A DNA stretch of 64,000 nucleotides from Nonomuraea roseoviolacea subsp. carminata (GCF_024172185.1 NZ_JAMZEC010000001.1:4732001-4796000), one strand, 5' to 3'. Shown: positions 7,708-17,409, counted from the first letter of the stretch. A program made the numbers and translations. Notes: generated by a model from the letters alone, not told the origin.

Positions 7708-9522
7708 ATGAATCTGGTCAATCTCGAGTCCGTCTCCCACGCCTACGGCCCCAAGCCGCTCCTCGACGACGTCTCCCTCGGCGTCGGCGCCGGTGAGCGC
7801 ATCGGCGTCGTCGGCCGCAACGGCGGTGGCAAGACCACGCTGATGTCGGTCATCGCCGGTGTCGTGAAGCCCGACAGCGGCCGCGTCACCCACACGCGCG
7901 GCCTGCGCGTGGGCCATCTCTCCCAGCGCGACGACCTCGACCCGGGCCTGCCGGTGCGCGAGATCGTGCTCGGCGATCGCGCGGAGCACGAGTGGGCCGG
8001 CGACCAGGCCGTCCGCGAGATCCTCGCCAACCTCATCGGCGACCTCGACCTGGACGCCAGGGCGGGCGAGCTGTCCGGGGGCGAGCGGCGGCGCACGGCG
8101 CTGGCCCGGCTGCTCATCGACGAGCACGACCTGATCATGCTGGACGAGCCCACCAACCACCTCGACATCGAGGCGATCGCCTGGCTGGCGGCGCACCTGT
8201 CCGGGCGCAAGAGCGCGCTGGTGGTGGTGACGCACGACCGGTGGTTCCTCGACGCCGTGTCCACCCGCACGTGGGAGGTCGTGGACGGCCGGGTCGAGCG
8301 CTACGAGGGCGGATACGCCGCGTACGTGCTGGCCAAGGCCGAGCGGGCGCGCATCGCCCAGGCCGCCGAGGAGCGCCGGCAGAACCTCATGCGCAAGGAG
8401 ATCGCCTGGCTGCGGCGCGGCCCGCCCGCGCGCACGTCGAAGCCGAAGTTCCGCATCGAGGCCGCCCAGGCGCTCATCGCGAACGAGCCGCCGCCGCGCG
8501 AGAGCGTCGAGCTGGTGAAGTTCGCCACGGCGCGGCTCGGCAAGACGGTGTACGACCTGGAGGACGTCACCCTGCACGCCGGCGGTCCCGGCGCGGGGCC
8601 GCTGGTGCTCGACCGCACCACGTGGCAGTTCGGGCCGGGTGACCGCATCGGGCTGATCGGCGTGAACGGCTCCGGCAAGTCCTCGGTGCTGCGCCTGCTG
8701 GCGGGCACGGTGGAGGCCGACTCGGGCCGGGTCGTACGCGGCAGGACGGTGCGGCTGGCGCACCTGTCGCAGGAGCTGGCGGAGCTCGACCCGACGCGGC
8801 GCGTGCTGGAGACGGTCGAGGAGATCCGCAAGTACATCCAGGTCGGCAAGAAGGAGTGGACGGCCTCGCAGCTGCTCGAACGCCTCGGGTTCAAGGGCGA
8901 CGCGCAGTGGAAGGTCGTCGGCGACCTGTCGGGCGGCGAGCGGCGGCGGCTGCAGCTCCTGCGGCTGCTCATGGACGACCCGAACGTGCTGCTGCTCGAC
9001 GAGCCGACCAACGACCTCGACATCGAGACGCTGAACGAGCTGGAGGACCTGCTCGACGGCTGGCCGGGCACGCTGATCCTGGTCAGCCACGACCGCTACT
9101 TCCTGGAGCGTGTCACCGACCGCTCGGTGGCCCTGCTGGGCGACGGGCGGCTGTCACTGCTGCCGGGCGGGGTGGACGAGTACCTCGAACGGCGGGCGGC
9201 GGGCGCCGCGCTGACGGCCCGCACCGGCCTCGGCGCGACCACCGAGGGCGCGAAGGACGCGCTCGACGGCGACGGCCCGGCGGAAGCCCCCGCGGGGCTG
9301 TCGGCCAAGGAGGAACGGGAGCTGCGCAAGGAGCTCAACCGCCTCGAACGGCAGCTCGACAAGCTGGGCGAGCAGGAGACCAAGCTGCACGCGGCCATGG
9401 CCGAGGCGGCGGCCGACTACGAACGGCTCGGCTCCCTGGACGCCCAGCTACGTGACGTGCTGACCCAGAAGGACGAGGTCGAGGCGGCCTGGCTGGAGGT
9501 CGCCGACCGCCTCGGCGACTGA
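7708..9522 (+). CDS. ABC-F family ATPase (Uup-like)
   Basis: Soluble protein with two ABC ATPase domains and no membrane segments, as in ABC-F proteins that act on the ribosome. First domain: Walker A GRNGGGKTT, signature LSGGE, Walker B LIMLDEPTNHLD. A charged interdomain linker near AERARIAQAAEERRQNL is followed by the second domain with GVNGSGKSS, LSGGE and LLLDEPTNDLD. The last ~70 residues form a coiled coil rich in Glu, Lys and Leu, like Uup. Position after ispE is common in actinobacteria, which favours a housekeeping role over antibiotic resistance; resistance cannot be excluded. Confidence 0.93.
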   Translation: MNLVNLESVSHAYGPKPLLDDVSLGVGAGERIGVVGRNGGGKTTLMSVIAGVVKPDSGRVTHTRGLRVGHLSQRDDLDPGLPVREIVLGDRAEHEWAGDQAVREILANLIGDLDLDARAGELSGGERRRTALARLLIDEHDLIMLDEPTNHLDIEAIAWLAAHLSGRKSALVVVTHDRWFLDAVSTRTWEVVDGRVERYEGGYAAYVLAKAERARIAQAAEERRQNLMRKEIAWLRRGPPARTSKPKFRIEAAQALIANEPPPRESVELVKFATARLGKTVYDLEDVTLHAGGPGAGPLVLDRTTWQFGPGDRIGLIGVNGSGKSSVLRLLAGTVEADSGRVVRGRTVRLAHLSQELAELDPTRRVLETVEEIRKYIQVGKKEWTASQLLERLGFKGDAQWKVVGDLSGGERRRLQLLRLLMDDPNVLLLDEPTNDLDIETLNELEDLLDGWPGTLILVSHDRYFLERVTDRSVALLGDGRLSLLPGGVDEYLERRAAGAALTARTGLGATTEGAKDALDGDGPAEAPAGLSAKEERELRKELNRLERQLDKLGEQETKLHAAMAEAAADYERLGSLDAQLRDVLTQKDEVEAAWLEVADRLGD

Positions 9523-9543
9523 CCCCCCGGACAAGGCGGTGGG

Positions 9544-10044
9544 TCAGGAGTCGAACGGGGCCAGGAGGGTGCGGAGCAGGCCGGCCAGCGCCCGCTGCTC
9601 CTGCGCCCCCAGCCCCGCCAGCAGCTCGTGCTCCCTGCGCAGCAGCCCGGCGAACGCGGCGTCGACCCGGTCGAGCCCGGCCGGCGTGAGCGACACGAGC
9701 ACCCCGCGCCGGTCCTCGGGGTCGGGCCGGCGCACCACGAGCCCGGCCTGCGCCAGGCGGTCGATCCGGTTGGTCATCGTGCCGGAGGTGACCAGCGTGG
9801 CGCGCAGCAGCGCCCCCGGGCTCAGCTCGTACGGCTTGCCGGCCCGGCGCAGCGCCGTCAGCACGTCGAACTCCCACGGTTCGAGGCCGTGCTCGGCGAA
9901 CGCGGCACGTCGTGCCCGGTCAAGGTGTTTGGCCAGCCTCGATACGCGGGAGAGCACCTGGAGGGGCTCGACGTCGAGGTCGGGCCGTTCGGCCCGCCAG
10001 GCCGTGACGAGCCGGTCCACCTCGTCCTGCGCATCCTGCGTCAT
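9544..10044 (-). CDS. MarR-family transcriptional regulator
   Basis: Winged-helix dimeric repressor. The DNA-binding part lies in LSPGALLRATLVTSGTMTNRIDRL and the wing in RPDPEDRRGVLVSLTPAG, typical of MarR. ATG 10044 is chosen; it lies only 7 nt after a TACACT -10-like box, so the transcript may be leaderless. It is divergent from a methyltransferase gene 56 bp away, with operator-like repeats between them, so it probably represses both. Ligand unknown. Confidence 0.9.
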   Translation of the reverse strand: MTQDAQDEVDRLVTAWRAERPDLDVEPLQVLSRVSRLAKHLDRARRAAFAEHGLEPWEFDVLTALRRAGKPYELSPGALLRATLVTSGTMTNRIDRLAQAGLVVRRPDPEDRRGVLVSLTPAGLDRVDAAFAGLLRREHELLAGLGAQEQRALAGLLRTLLAPFDS

Positions 10045-10109
10045 GACATCGAGTGTACTGTCTTGACATCGAGATATGTGTCTCGATATCAATTATCTTT
10101 ATGTCAAGA
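10043..10109. promoter_or_regulatory. Divergent leaderless promoters with MarR-type operators
   Basis: TGACATCGAG occurs at 10044-10053 and 10064-10073, exactly 20 bp apart. TTGACATCGAGA at 10063-10074 and TCTCGATATCAA at 10081-10092 form an inverted repeat with one mismatch and a 6-nt centre. TCTTGACAT (10061-10069) is also inverted at 10101-10109. On the plus strand TTGACA (10063-10068) and TATCAA (10087-10092) are 18 bp apart and the methyltransferase ATG follows 8 nt later. Confidence 0.65.
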
Positions 10110-10883
10110 GATATCTGGGATCCCACAACCTACGCCAGGTTCGCCGACGAGCGGTCGCGCCCGTTCCACGACCTGCTCGCCCGCGTGGGCGCCGAGCAGC
10201 CCGACTACGTCGTGGACGCGGGCTGCGGCAGCGGTGAGCTCACCCTCGAACTGGCCCGCCGCTGGCCCGGCGCGACCGTCGAGGGCTTCGACTCGTCCCC
10301 GGCGATGATCGCCAAGGCGCGGGAGCTGGGCGGCGCGCCGAGGTTCGCCGTCGCGGACGTGACCATGTGGCGGCCCGACCGCCCGGTGGACGTCCTGGTG
10401 TCCAACGCCGTGCTCCAGTGGGTGCCCGAGCACCGCGACGTGCTCGAACACTGGGTGGACGCGCTCGACGAGGGCGGCTGGCTGGCCTTCCAGGTGCCGG
10501 GCAACTTCGACGCGCCCAGCTACCGGGCGATCCGCGAGGTGTGCGCCACGCCGCGCTGGGCGGAACGGCTCGGCGCCATCGACCTCGCCGGCGGGGTCGG
10601 CGACCCGGTCGAGTACCTGGACCTGCTGTCGGCGTTCGGGCTCCGGGTCGACGCCTGGGAGACCACGTACACGCACGTGCTCCAGGGCGAGGACGCCGTG
10701 CTCAACTGGATCTCCGGCACCGCCCTGCGGCCCGTCTTCGACCGGCTGGACCCGAGCGAGCACACCGCCTTCACCAACGACCTCGCGCCGCGCCTCGTCG
10801 AGGCCTATCCGGCCAAGGACTACGGCACGCCGTTCCCGTTCCGCCGGATCTTCGTGGTCGCCCACAAGGCCGCCGATCAGTAG
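10101..10883 (+). CDS. tam: Trans-aconitate 2-methyltransferase family protein
   Basis: Class I SAM-dependent methyltransferase of the Tam type, 260 residues as usual. It begins DIWDPTTYARFADERSRPF, has motif I VVDAGCGSGELT, the acidic residue after GFDSS, and the family motif VSNAVLQWVPEH followed by WLAFQVPGNF. Tam methylates trans-aconitate, an inhibitor of the citric acid cycle; here this is assigned from the motifs only. The start ATG 10101 has no ribosome-binding site and may be leaderless. Probably controlled by the divergent MarR. Confidence 0.85.
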   Translation: MSRDIWDPTTYARFADERSRPFHDLLARVGAEQPDYVVDAGCGSGELTLELARRWPGATVEGFDSSPAMIAKARELGGAPRFAVADVTMWRPDRPVDVLVSNAVLQWVPEHRDVLEHWVDALDEGGWLAFQVPGNFDAPSYRAIREVCATPRWAERLGAIDLAGGVGDPVEYLDLLSAFGLRVDAWETTYTHVLQGEDAVLNWISGTALRPVFDRLDPSEHTAFTNDLAPRLVEAYPAKDYGTPFPFRRIFVVAHKAADQ

Positions 10884-10956
10884 CCGATCGGGACTCATGT
10901 GATTCTCCACCTCATAGTGGCATGATTGTTATAAATCTGGACCTTTGTGAGGTGCG

Positions 10957-12447
10957 GTGGGCATCGAGATCGAGGACAAGTTCGACGTACCCCCCGACTA
11001 CACGATTCCGGACCTGAGCCGGGTCGGCGAGGTCGTGGGGCCGAAGACCCACACGCTCGTGGCGCTCTACTACGACACCCCCGACCTGCGCCTCGCCGCG
11101 CACGGCGTCACCCTCAGACGCCGCAGGGGCGGCGACGACGCCGGATGGCACCTCAAGCTGCCCAAGGCCAAGGGCGCCCGCCAGGAGATCCACCACCCCC
11201 TCACCCGCAGCGTCAGGGTCGTGCCGGACGAGCTGGGCGAGCTGGTCCGCGCCTACACGCGGGGAGCCCCGCTCCAGGCGGTCGCCGAGCTGGAGACCCG
11301 CCGGAGCGTCACGGTCGTCCGCCAGGGCGAGCGGCGACTGGTGGAGGTCGCCGACGATCGCGTCAAGGGCACGGTGTTCGGCGAGGCGTCGCGGATCGTC
11401 CGCTGGCGCGAGGTCGAGGCGGAGTTGCTCGACGGTGACGCGCAGGTGCTCGCCAAGGTCGGCAAGCGGCTCCGCAAGGCGGGCGCGACCCCGGCCGGCG
11501 CGTCCAGCAAGCTGCTGAGGCTCCTCGACGTGCCCGCGCCCCGCCGGGCCGCGACCGACCCGGGCAGCGCCGGCGAGGTGGTGGTCGGCTATCTGGCCTC
11601 CCAGGTCGCCGCGCTGCTCGCGCAGGATCCCCGGGTACGGCGCGCCGAGGAGGACGCCGTCCACCAGATGCGGGTCGCCTCGCGGCGCCTGCGCAGCGCG
11701 CTCAAGGCGTTCAAGAAGATCGTCGGGAGCGGCGACCACCTCCAGGACGAGCTGAAGTGGCTCGGCCTGGTCCTAGGCGAGGCCCGCGACCTGGAGGTGA
11801 TCCGGGAGAGGTTCGCCGGGGAGCTGTCGGGGCTCGCGCCCGAGCTGGTCACCGGCCCGGTCCTGGCCAGGCTCGGCGACGGCCTGCGCGAGCGCGAGGC
11901 ACAGGCGTACGGGCGGATCCGCGCGGCGCTCAGCGGCGACCGCTACTACCTGCTGCTCGACGCCCTGGACGAGCTGACGGCGGCGCCGGAGCTGGGCAAG
12001 CGCGCGGCCGGGCCGGCGGCGGAGGAGCTGCCCGCCGTGGCCGCCGCGAACTGGGAGCGGGTGGCGCGCCGGTACGGCGCGGCCCAGGAGATCACCGAGC
12101 CGGAGGGCCACGAGACGGCCATGCACGACGTGCGCAAGGCGGCCAAGCGCGCCCGCTACACCGCCGAGGCGCTCCAGGACGTCCTCGGCCCCGGTGCGGA
12201 GCGGCTGGGCAAGCTGGCCGAGGGCGTCCAGGACGCGCTGGGCGAGCACCAGGACGCGGTGGTCGCGCAGCAGACCCTGGCCGAGGAGGCGCGGGCCGCC
12301 CGCGAGGCGGGGGAGGACACCCTCACCTACGGCGTGCTGATCGGCCTGGAGCGCGCCCGCGCCGACCGGGCCCTGGAGGACTTCCCCGAGGTGTGGGACC
12401 GCACGACCGGCGAGGTCGGCAAGGCGCTCAAGAAGCTCGCACCCTGA
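10957..12447 (+). CDS. CYTH and CHAD domain protein
   Basis: The N-terminal CYTH domain (residues ~1-200) begins IEIEDKF, a form of the EXEXK motif that binds triphosphate-containing substrates. The C-terminal CHAD domain (~215-496) has His-containing helices with VHQMRVASRRLRSALKAF and MHDVRKAAKRARYTAEAL; CHAD domains bind inorganic polyphosphate. GTG 10957 is preceded by GAGG. It is convergent with the mutT1-like/ppk pair, so a role in polyphosphate metabolism or granule binding is likely. Catalytic activity is unproven. Confidence 0.9.
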   Translation: MGIEIEDKFDVPPDYTIPDLSRVGEVVGPKTHTLVALYYDTPDLRLAAHGVTLRRRRGGDDAGWHLKLPKAKGARQEIHHPLTRSVRVVPDELGELVRAYTRGAPLQAVAELETRRSVTVVRQGERRLVEVADDRVKGTVFGEASRIVRWREVEAELLDGDAQVLAKVGKRLRKAGATPAGASSKLLRLLDVPAPRRAATDPGSAGEVVVGYLASQVAALLAQDPRVRRAEEDAVHQMRVASRRLRSALKAFKKIVGSGDHLQDELKWLGLVLGEARDLEVIRERFAGELSGLAPELVTGPVLARLGDGLREREAQAYGRIRAALSGDRYYLLLDALDELTAAPELGKRAAGPAAEELPAVAAANWERVARRYGAAQEITEPEGHETAMHDVRKAAKRARYTAEALQDVLGPGAERLGKLAEGVQDALGEHQDAVVAQQTLAEEARAAREAGEDTLTYGVLIGLERARADRALEDFPEVWDRTTGEVGKALKKLAP

Positions 12448-12452
12448 CCGGA

Positions 12453-12492
12453 CGTCAGAAGGCGCGGACGTCAAAGGGCGCGGACGTCAGGT
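12453..12492. repeat. 16-bp tandem repeat at convergent gene ends
   Basis: GGACGTCA(G/A)A(A/G)GGCGC is repeated twice with a third partial copy. The third copy contains the stop codon of the minus-strand Nudix gene (12487-12489). The CYTH-CHAD stop lies 6 bp before the first copy. Confidence 0.8.
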
Positions 12493-13323
12493 GGTGTGGC
12501 GCTCCGCCGCGACCACCCGCCCGTCCGCGCGGTGCAGCACGGCCAGCTCCCCCTTCTCCAGCTCGGCCTCCTCGCCGCCGAGCCGCCGGAGCAGCTCCGG
12601 CAGCACCTTGCCGTGGCTGCACACGGCCGCCGGCCCGCGCAGCGCGGCCACCAGCGCCGCCGTCTTCTCCCGGTCCTGGCCCTCCTCGCTCAGCAGCGGC
12701 TCCAGCCGCGCCGGGGCCCCGTACGGCTCGACCGTCTGCACGCAGCGCAGGCTCGGCGAGCTGAGCAGCTCCTCGGGCCGGTAGGCGGCCAGCACGCCGG
12801 CCAGCGCCGCCGCCTGCGCGCGGCCCCCGGCGTCCAGGGGGCGCAGGGCGTCGTCGCCGTCCCACTCCCGCCGGGACCCGGCGGTGGCGTGCCGGATGAG
12901 GACGAGGGGCGTGGTGTCGAGCGGCGCGGCCGTGAGCGCGCCCGGCAGGCCGGTGTCCCACTCGTAGGTGAGCAGCGACCGCGCCTCGGCCACCGGCACC
13001 CACCGCAGCTCGTCCACCTCGTCGCCCGGCTCGAACACCTCCTGCTCCACGACCCGGGCCGTCCAGTAGTCCACCCGCTTGACCCGGCCCCCGATCAGGT
13101 AGTGGACCGTCGGCAGGGCGCGGCCGAGCACGACCGTCAGGCAGGTCTCCTCGCGCACCTCGCGCAGGGCGGCGGCGACGGGGTGCTCGCCCGGCTTGAG
13201 CTTGCCCTTGGGGAACGTCCAGTCGTCGTAGCGGGGCCGGTGGACGACGGCGACCTCGGGCGCGGCCGGGTCGCCCCGCCAGACGACGGCCCCGGCCGCG
13301 CGCAGTCCGCCGTCAGTCGTCAA
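12487..13323 (-). CDS. Nudix hydrolase fused to histidine phosphatase (MutT1-like)
   Basis: Two-domain enzyme like mycobacterial MutT1. The N-terminal Nudix domain has the box [20 protein letters not shown]; the C-terminal phosphoglycerate-mutase-like domain has LIRHATAG and later CSHGKVL. MutT1 hydrolyses 8-oxo-(d)GTP and diadenosine polyphosphates. The TTG start at 13323 has GGAGGA just upstream and overlaps the ppk end by 11 bp, so the two genes are translated from one transcript. The stop codon lies in a 16-bp repeat. The shared link is nucleotide and polyphosphate turnover. Confidence 0.9.
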   Translation of the reverse strand: MTTDGGLRAAGAVVWRGDPAAPEVAVVHRPRYDDWTFPKGKLKPGEHPVAAALREVREETCLTVVLGRALPTVHYLIGGRVKRVDYWTARVVEQEVFEPGDEVDELRWVPVAEARSLLTYEWDTGLPGALTAAPLDTTPLVLIRHATAGSRREWDGDDALRPLDAGGRAQAAALAGVLAAYRPEELLSSPSLRCVQTVEPYGAPARLEPLLSEEGQDREKTAALVAALRGPAAVCSHGKVLPELLRRLGGEEAELEKGELAVLHRADGRVVAAERHTT

Positions 13324-15373
13324 CAGTCCTCCAGCGGCGCGAGGCGATGAGCTGGTTCTGCAGGTCCTCGCCGGGGTGGTGGACCCACTTGCCGTCGCCG
13401 TCGAGCCACCAGGCGTTGGTGGTCTCGGCCATGGCCCGGTCCATGAGGTCGATCAGGTACGCCTTGTGCTGCGACGAGGTCACCTTGACCAGCGCCTCGA
13501 CCCGGCGGTCCAGGTTGCGGCGCATCAGGTCGGCGCTGCCGATCCACACCTCGGGCCTGCGCCCCAGCCCGAACTCGTACACGCGCGAGTGCTCCAGGAA
13601 CCTGCCCAGGATCGAGCGGACCTGGATGTTCTCGGACAGGTCGGGGACGCCGGGCCGCAGGATGCACACCCCGCGTACCCACAGGTCCACCGGCACGCCC
13701 TCGCGCGAGGCCCGGTAGAGCGCGTCGATGATCGGCTCGTCCACCAGGGAGTTCGTCTTGATCCTGATGCGCGCCGGGCGGCCGGCCCGCTGGTGGGCGA
13801 TCTCCCGCTCGATCCGGGCCAGCAGCCCGCCGCGCATCGAGTGCGGGGCGACCAGCAGCCGGCGGTAGGCCGAGTGGTTGGAGTAGCCGGTCAGGTGGAT
13901 GAACAGGTCGGTGACGTCCTCGCCGACCAGCGGGTCGGCGGTGAGCAGCCCGAAGTCCTCGTACTGCCGGGCGGTCTTGGGGTTGTAGTTGCCGGTGCCG
14001 ATGTGGCAGTAGCGGCGCAGCTCCCCGGACGGCTCCTGGCGGACGACGAGGGCGAGCTTGCAGTGGGTCTTGAGCCCGACGACGCCGTAGACGACGTGGC
14101 AGCCGGCGCGCTCCAGCTTGCGGGCCCAGGTGATGTTGGCGTGCTCGTCGAAGCGGGCCTTGATCTCGACCACGACGACGACCTGCTTGCCGGCCTCGGC
14201 CGCGTCGATGAGGGCGTCCACGATGGGGGAGTCGCCGCTGGTGCGGTAGAGGGTCTGCTTGATGGCCAGCACCCTCGGGTCGGCGGCGGCCATCTCGATG
14301 AAGCGCTGCACGCTGGTGGAGAACGAGTCGTACGGGTGGTGCAGCAGCACGTCGCGCTCGCGCAGCACGCTGAAGATGTCGTCGTCGGCGCTGATGACCT
14401 CGGCGGGCACGAACGGCCGGTAGCTGAGCTCGCCCCGGTCGAGGTCGGCGATGGCGTGCAGGCCGGTCAGGTCCAAGGGCCCGGCGATGCGGTAGATCTC
14501 GTGCGGCGCCACGCCCAGCTCGTCCACGAGCAGCTCCAGCACCTCGGGCGTGATCGTGTCCTCGACCTCCAGCCGCACGGGCGGGCCGAAGCGGCGCTTG
14601 AGCAGCTCCTTCTCCAGGGCCTGCATGAGGTTCTCGGTGACGTCCTCGTCGACGTCGAGGTCCTCGTTCCTGGTGACCCGGAAGACGTGGTGCTGGACGA
14701 TCTCCATGCCCTTGAAGAGCTGCCCGAGGTGGGCCGCGATCACGTCCTCCAGCGGCACGAACCGGCTCGGCGACGCCTGCACGAACCGGGGGAGCTGCGA
14801 GGGCACCTTGACCCGGGCGAAGACGGTGTGGTCGGTCGCCGGGTTGCGCACCACGACGGCCAGGTTGAGGCTGAGGCCCGAGATGTAGGGGAACGGGTGG
14901 GCGGGGTCCACGGCCAGCGGCGTGAGGACCGGCCTGATCCGCTCCCTGAACAGCTTGCGCAGCTCGGTGCGCTCCTCGCGGCCGAGGTCCGCCCAGCGGG
15001 CGATCTCGATGCCCTCGGCCGCCAGCCGCGGGACGATCGTGTCGTGGAAGAGGGTCGCGTGCCGGCCGGCCAGGTCGCCGGCGATGGTGGAGATGCGGAC
15101 CAGCTCCTCGCGCGGCTTGAGCCCGCTCTTGGTCCGCAGCAACAGGCCCGTGGCCATGCGTCGTTTCAGCCCGGCCACCCGTACCCGGAAGAACTCGTCG
15201 AGGTTGCTGGCGAAGATGGCGAGGAAGCGCACCCGTTCCAGGAGTGGGAGCGAGGAGTCCTCGGCCAGCTCCAGCACCCGCTCGTTGAACTGCAGCCAGC
15301 TCTCCTCGCGGTTGAGGAACCTCTCCTGAGGCAGGGGCAGATCGGTTTCCGGTCGCAGCGGTTCCACGGACAT
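13313..15373 (-). CDS. ppk: Polyphosphate kinase 1
   Basis: Makes inorganic polyphosphate from ATP through a phosphohistidine. Full domain order is visible: N domain beginning [20 protein letters not shown] domain, then two phospholipase-D-like C domains with [15 protein letters not shown], the [11 protein letters not shown] stretch with the phosphorylated His, and the second catalytic region with RVEALVKV. 686 residues, normal length. It is upstream of and overlaps the Nudix gene. Upstream at 15391-15412 is a poor match to a Pho-box direct repeat. Confidence 0.96.
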   Translation of the reverse strand: MSVEPLRPETDLPLPQERFLNREESWLQFNERVLELAEDSSLPLLERVRFLAIFASNLDEFFRVRVAGLKRRMATGLLLRTKSGLKPREELVRISTIAGDLAGRHATLFHDTIVPRLAAEGIEIARWADLGREERTELRKLFRERIRPVLTPLAVDPAHPFPYISGLSLNLAVVVRNPATDHTVFARVKVPSQLPRFVQASPSRFVPLEDVIAAHLGQLFKGMEIVQHHVFRVTRNEDLDVDEDVTENLMQALEKELLKRRFGPPVRLEVEDTITPEVLELLVDELGVAPHEIYRIAGPLDLTGLHAIADLDRGELSYRPFVPAEVISADDDIFSVLRERDVLLHHPYDSFSTSVQRFIEMAAADPRVLAIKQTLYRTSGDSPIVDALIDAAEAGKQVVVVVEIKARFDEHANITWARKLERAGCHVVYGVVGLKTHCKLALVVRQEPSGELRRYCHIGTGNYNPKTARQYEDFGLLTADPLVGEDVTDLFIHLTGYSNHSAYRRLLVAPHSMRGGLLARIEREIAHQRAGRPARIRIKTNSLVDEPIIDALYRASREGVPVDLWVRGVCILRPGVPDLSENIQVRSILGRFLEHSRVYEFGLGRRPEVWIGSADLMRRNLDRRVEALVKVTSSQHKAYLIDLMDRAMAETTNAWWLDGDGKWVHHPGEDLQNQLIASRRWRTVDD

Positions 15374-15390
15374 ATGTGAAATATGCCCTA

Positions 15391-15412
15391 TTTATCTGAA
15401 CGGAACGTTAAC
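15391..15412 (-). promoter_or_regulatory. Possible Pho-box-like direct repeat upstream of ppk
   Basis: Read toward ppk the sequence is GTTAACGTTCC followed by GTTCAGATAAA, two 11-bp units both starting GTT. Streptomyces PhoP boxes are 11-bp direct repeats of GTTCACC type, and ppk is PhoP-regulated there. The match is partial, so this is tentative. Confidence 0.22.
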
Positions 15413-15426
15413 TAATCGGCAATGAC

Positions 15427-16389
15427 CTATTCTCGCTGGTCAAGACTGTTGGGCCGGAGCTCCTCGCCCTGCCCCAACCGGGCGGCGCGCTCGGCGAGCC
15501 GGGCCTCCCGCTGGCGCAGCTTCTCCTCGCGCTCGCGGACCTTCTCGGCCTCCTTCAGCACCCGCTCCCGCTCCTTCTCGGCCTCCTTGAGCAGCCGCTC
15601 GCGCTCCTTCAGCTCGCGGACGCGGGCCTTCTCGGCCTCGCGCAGCTCCTTCTGGCGCGCCTTCTCGGCCTCCTTGAGCTCCTTCTCGCGGGCCTTCTCC
15701 AGCTCGCGCAGCTCCTTGTCGCTGGGCCAGGGCGGCTTGGCCACGATCGGGTGCGCGCGGGTCGTCACCGTGATCGCGGGTTGCGGGTTGAGCCCGGTCA
15801 GGCCGTTCCAGGCGAGGTTGACCAGGTGCGCCGCGACCTCCTCCCGGCCGGGCTTGCGCACGTCCAGCCACCACTGGCCGGTCAGGGCGACCATGCCGAC
15901 CAGCATCTGGGCGTACATGGGGGCGAGCTTCGGGTCGTAGCCGCGGGAGGAGAACTCGTCGGCGAGCACGTCCTCGACCTGGCTCGCGATCTCGCTGATC
16001 AGGCTCGCGAACGAGCCCGTGCCGGACGCGGCGTGGGAGTCGCGCACGAGGATGCGGAAGCCCTCGCTGCTCTCCTCGATGTACTGGAGCAGTGCCAGGG
16101 CGGCCCGCTCCAGCTTGATCAGCGAGTGGGAGGCGGACAGCGCCTCGGTGATCATGGAGAGCAGCTTCTGCATCTCGCGGTCCACGACGACCGCGTAGAC
16201 GCCCTCCTTGCCGCCGAAGTGCTCGTACACGACGGGCTTGGAGACCTGGGCGGTCGCGGCGATCTCCTCGATGGAGGTCCCGTCGAACCCCTTCTCGGCG
16301 AACAGGGTGCGGCTGATCCGGATCAGCTGCTCGCGTCGCTCTCTTCCGGTCATACGCCTGCGAGATCGGGGTTCGGTCACGGTTTCCAT
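15427..16389 (-). CDS. TetR regulator with long charged C-terminal helix
   Basis: The N-terminal TetR helix-turn-helix spans RREQLIRISRTLFAEKGFDGTSIEEIAATAQVSKPVVYEHF. A normal ligand/dimer domain follows to about residue 225. The last ~85 residues are a continuous charged helix built on KELREAEKAR-like units with almost no helix breakers, suggestive of a single alpha-helix or coiled coil; this is unusual for TetR proteins. Start is uncertain: ATG 16389 is chosen, with ATG 16353 and TTG 16440 in frame. It follows the desaturase gene on the same strand and may regulate it. M. tuberculosis Rv1019, near glmU and mfd, is also a TetR protein and could be the counterpart. Confidence 0.85.
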   Translation of the reverse strand: METVTEPRSRRRMTGRERREQLIRISRTLFAEKGFDGTSIEEIAATAQVSKPVVYEHFGGKEGVYAVVVDREMQKLLSMITEALSASHSLIKLERAALALLQYIEESSEGFRILVRDSHAASGTGSFASLISEIASQVEDVLADEFSSRGYDPKLAPMYAQMLVGMVALTGQWWLDVRKPGREEVAAHLVNLAWNGLTGLNPQPAITVTTRAHPIVAKPPWPSDKELRELEKAREKELKEAEKARQKELREAEKARVRELKERERLLKEAEKERERVLKEAEKVREREEKLRQREARLAERAARLGQGEELRPNSLDQRE

Positions 16390-16432
16390 AATGGCGGTGC
16401 CGGGCGCGAGACCGGTCACCATGATGTCGCTG

Positions 16433-17371
16433 TCAGGCAACCCTCTTCGCCGCCAGCCGCTCCGGAGTCGGCCAGCGCACGTCGTACACCCAGCCCAGGC
16501 GCTCGAAGCCGCGGATGACCTCGGCGCTCAGATCGATCTGACCCTTCAGGGCCCCGTGGCGGGCGCACGTCGGGTCGGAGTGGTGCAGGTTGTGCCAGGA
16601 CTCGCCGAAGGACGGGATCGCCAGCCACCAGACGTTGCGCGACTTGTCGCGGACCTGGAACTCCTCCTCGCCGAACACGTGGCAGATCGAGTTGATCGAC
16701 CAGGTCACGTGGTGCAGCAGGCCGATGCGGACCAGCGAGCCCCAGAACAGCGCGGTCAGCGCGCCCTGCCACGACCAGGTGAGCAGGCCGCCGAGCACGC
16801 CGGGCAGCAGGAGCGAGGTGAGGGCCAGCGCGCCGAACCACTTGTGCAGCTTCATGACGTCCGGGTCCTTGCACAGGTCCGGGGCGTACTTCTCGCGGTT
16901 GGTGCGCTCGGCGTCGAACATCCAGCCCATGTGGGCGTACAGCAGGCCCTTGGCCATCGAGCGGAAGCCGGGACCGAAGCGCCACGGCGAGTGCGGGTCG
17001 CCCTCCTTGTCGGAGAACTTGTGGTGCTTGCGGTGGGTGGCCACCCAGTCCAGCACGGACATCTCCAGCGACAGGCTGCCGGCGATGCCGAGGGCGATCT
17101 TCAGGGGCCGCTTGGCCTTGAAGGAGCCGTGCGTGAAGTAGCGGTGCAGCCCCACGGTGACGCCGAGCCCCGAGACGACGTAGAAGACGAACATGATCAC
17201 GATGTCCGTCCAGCCGAGCCCCCATCCCCACGCGAGCGGTACGGCGGCCACGAACGCGATCAGCGGAAGGCCGACCACCAGCGCGAAGGTGACGAGCTCC
17301 GCCTTGCTCCGCGGTTCGGGTTCGGCGTCAGGCTTCGGACCCGGAGTGGGGCGTTCGGCGACAACGGTCAT
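16433..17371 (-). CDS. Acyl-CoA/fatty acid delta-9 desaturase
   Basis: Integral membrane di-iron desaturase that introduces a cis double bond into acyl chains. The three histidine boxes are HRYFTH, HRKHH and HNLHH, with four likely membrane helices (two near residues 28-75, two near 180-225). 312 residues. ATG 17371 has AGAGGT 6 nt upstream. The adjacent TetR gene and two operator-like repeats upstream suggest lipid-responsive control of membrane fluidity. Confidence 0.93.
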   Translation of the reverse strand: MTVVAERPTPGPKPDAEPEPRSKAELVTFALVVGLPLIAFVAAVPLAWGWGLGWTDIVIMFVFYVVSGLGVTVGLHRYFTHGSFKAKRPLKIALGIAGSLSLEMSVLDWVATHRKHHKFSDKEGDPHSPWRFGPGFRSMAKGLLYAHMGWMFDAERTNREKYAPDLCKDPDVMKLHKWFGALALTSLLLPGVLGGLLTWSWQGALTALFWGSLVRIGLLHHVTWSINSICHVFGEEEFQVRDKSRNVWWLAIPSFGESWHNLHHSDPTCARHGALKGQIDLSAEVIRGFERLGWVYDVRWPTPERLAAKRVA

Positions 17372-17409
17372 GGGCTACCTCTCAGTCGTGTATGAGGATG
17401 AATGTCCGA

